Source of the DNA: Pseudomonas gozinkensis
GTDB lineage: Bacteria; Pseudomonadota; Gammaproteobacteria; Pseudomonadales; Pseudomonadaceae
Length of the DNA stretch: 64,000 nt
NCBI RefSeq assembly: GCF_014863585.1
Contig: NZ_CP062253.1
Coordinates: 6,004,001-6,068,000 of the forward strand
Direction of reading: 5' to 3'
Program-made: the position numbers and the translations under genes
The notes under the pieces: generated by a model
The model's input: the letters and a program-made list of their open reading frames with translations, nothing else
What the model was told of the DNA's origin: nothing
Database searches by the model: none
Shown: positions 62,989 through 64,000 of the stretch, one piece after another
Numbering within the stretch: the stretch's first letter is position 1
Layout of the letters: the number at the start of each line of letters is the position of its first letter

Positions 62989-63022
62989 GCCTTAGACCGG
63001 ACATGGCCTGGAGCCTGCCTGA

Positions 63023-63520
63023 CTAGGTAATCAAATACGGGCGAAGGAAACTGAGAGCGACCACTCGACTCGGAATAGCGGGCACTTGAGGCGCCGGAGA
63101 GGGCGGAGTCGGCACACCCGGTAGAGTCGCACCAGAGTGCACAACTTCAACATCATAGATGCCGGGCGTAATACCCATGGCTGGCCAACGACTTGTATTG
63201 ATCTCGTTCTGGATAAATACACCTTGCTGCCTTCTAAGAGCCACAAAAATCCGATAGTCATCGAGATGAATCTTCATTACCGACGTTGGAAAAAGGCCTT
63301 GGTCAACCAGAAAGATTTCCAGCTCATCGCCAAACCGGGTGGCCCATGGCAATGCGTAGTGGAAAGCAACGAACACCGTCCCCGGCACTTGCACCAGCAA
63401 CGGCGCAACACTTCTCATCTGCAAAAATGAATAAGGATTAGGATCGGAAGCTATTTGCAGGGTAGTAGCGCTCAATCCAATCAGATTTCCCGGAACCGCT
63501 ACAACAGGGGCAACATTCAT
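63023..63520 (-). CDS. Hypothetical protein, accessory
   Basis: 165 residues from MNVAPVVAVPGNLIGLSATTLQIASDPNPYSFLQM. Mainly beta-strand-like pattern, no signal peptide, and a Pro-rich segment (PGVPTPPSPAPQVPAIPS) before the C-terminal SRVVALSFLRPYLIT. I recognise no family. It has lower GC than its neighbours and non-Pseudomonas-like codon use by eye, consistent with recent acquisition. The ATG at 63520 has only a weak purine-rich site; a TTG two codons upstream is possible. Confidence 0.55.
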   Translation of the reverse strand: MNVAPVVAVPGNLIGLSATTLQIASDPNPYSFLQMRSVAPLLVQVPGTVFVAFHYALPWATRFGDELEIFLVDQGLFPTSVMKIHLDDYRIFVALRRQQGVFIQNEINTSRWPAMGITPGIYDVEVVHSGATLPGVPTPPSPAPQVPAIPSRVVALSFLRPYLIT

Positions 63521-64000
63521 GTTCAACCTACTTGATCAAAGATGCCGGATGGATGATTGAAACCAAGCTCATACACTCACAGCCTAACAAGCACTTGAGC
63601 TCAAGGAACCTGTAAAAAATACCAGTTTCTAATTCAATTCAGCCATAAGAACTATCCCAGCTATGGCCCTGCAGCATTTCAACCACTCACTACAACACCA
63701 CCTGAACAAAAGGGAGCAAAAAAAGGTGACGAATTCATTTACTGCAGAGATCAAAAAAAAGAAGAGTTCATATTTCCCCTGAAATAAAAATATCTTCCGC
63801 TTCAAAAAACGAAAACTGCTATTTACGCCATCGCCAAACGGTATAAAAAACTGTCAACTTTGACAGTACCCACCACGTTTGAAAATCCACAACAATCACC
63901 CTCGCAGTGACCCAAACCTATGGGAACCAGCCACACCCATACAAGCAACAGAACAAATGCAAACCCTTTCAATCCAGGACTCATAAAAGGAATTATCAAA
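63521..64000. other. AT-rich intergenic end of the window
   Basis: No convincing gene. Clearly AT-richer than the rest. Contains the palindrome ACTGTCAA-CT-TTGACAGT (63850-63867), and AAAAGGA in the last 20 bases, which could be the ribosome site of a rightward gene beyond the edge. Confidence 0.5.
63850..63867. promoter_or_regulatory. Perfect palindrome in the AT-rich end
   Basis: ACTGTCAA and TTGACAGT, 8-bp arms with a 2-bp centre: operator-like, with no assigned regulator. Confidence 0.4.

Overview
The window is a chromosomal segment of a fluorescent-group Pseudomonas (P. fluorescens complex, most like the P. fluorescens/P. koreensis branch). Three things point there: high-GC Pseudomonas coding style, abundant Pseudomonas REP hairpins (the TGTGGGAGC...GC(G/C)AGC...CGA families) in most intergenic gaps, and gene order that follows the P. 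aeruginosa PA5372-PA5416 region for quaternary-amine catabolism. This identification is recall of known families and synteny; no database was searched.

Layout. 1-3.6 kb: end of the sarcosine branch (soxB start, glyA, a TraX-like membrane protein, ltaE). 3.6-4.8 kb: a REPtron, i.e. a RAYT transposase flanked by three 135-bp composite REP elements and one half element. 4.8-8.6 kb: an SDR gene, then the divergent glycine-betaine demethylase genes gbcB and gbcA. 8.7-15.4 kb: an accessory three-gene leftward operon (GMC oxidoreductase fused to an alpha/beta hydrolase, membrane di-haem cytochrome c, metallophosphoesterase). 15.4-16.4 kb: a non-coding array of ~150-180 bp degenerate repeats, each carrying a perfect DnaA-box 9-mer. 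16.4-24.2 kb: dimethylglycine operon (M19-like protein, V4R-like protein, dgcA, dgcB, etfA, etfB). 24.4-26.7 kb: small accessory genes (LprI-like, XRE, DUF3010, AAA/STAND-like ATPase). 26.8-32.7 kb: carnitine genes (cdhR, caiX, cdhC, cdhA, cdhB, gamma-butyrobetaine hydroxylase). 33-40 kb: gbdR, sdaB, and the choline ABC transporter cbcXWV. 40-46.6 kb: betT, betI, betB, betA. 46.9-61 kb: ordinary chromosomal genes (TldD/PmbA pair, MFS pump, dbpA, HI0933-family flavoprotein, YccS-like FUSC protein, periplasmic binding protein, ElaA-type GNAT, small HTH, YgjP-like metalloprotease, RR-PAS-GGDEF-EAL protein). 61.4-64 kb: cytoplasmic-looking PL7 alginate lyase, a DUF6124-type small gene behind a strongly structured leader, an unknown gene, and an AT-rich end.

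Together the core genes make a near-complete route: gamma-butyrobetaine -> carnitine (BBOX) -> dehydrocarnitine (CdhA) -> betainyl-CoA/glycine betaine (CdhC, CdhB). Choline joins through BetT/CbcXWV uptake and BetA/BetB. Glycine betaine is then demethylated to dimethylglycine (GbcAB), sarcosine (DgcAB + dedicated ETF), glycine (SoxBDAG), serine (GlyA) and pyruvate (SdaB). Control is by GbdR, CdhR and BetI. I find a perfect 20-bp BetI palindrome and a perfect-period 21-bp tandem repeat upstream of cbcX whose core recurs upstream of gbcA.

The most unusual non-genic signals are: (1) the structured, Shine-Dalgarno-sequestering leader of the DUF6124-type gene, with two hairpins presenting the same TTTAGTAG loop and a complementary CTACTAA; (2) an ~18-bp segment inserted at the hairpin centre of two unrelated REP families; (3) the DnaA-box repeat array; (4) two candidate small RNAs flanking gbdR. 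Several core enzymes also lack expected ligands: DgcA lacks one Fe-S Cys, the M19-like protein lacks several zinc ligands, and the EAL domain lacks the metal-binding Asn.
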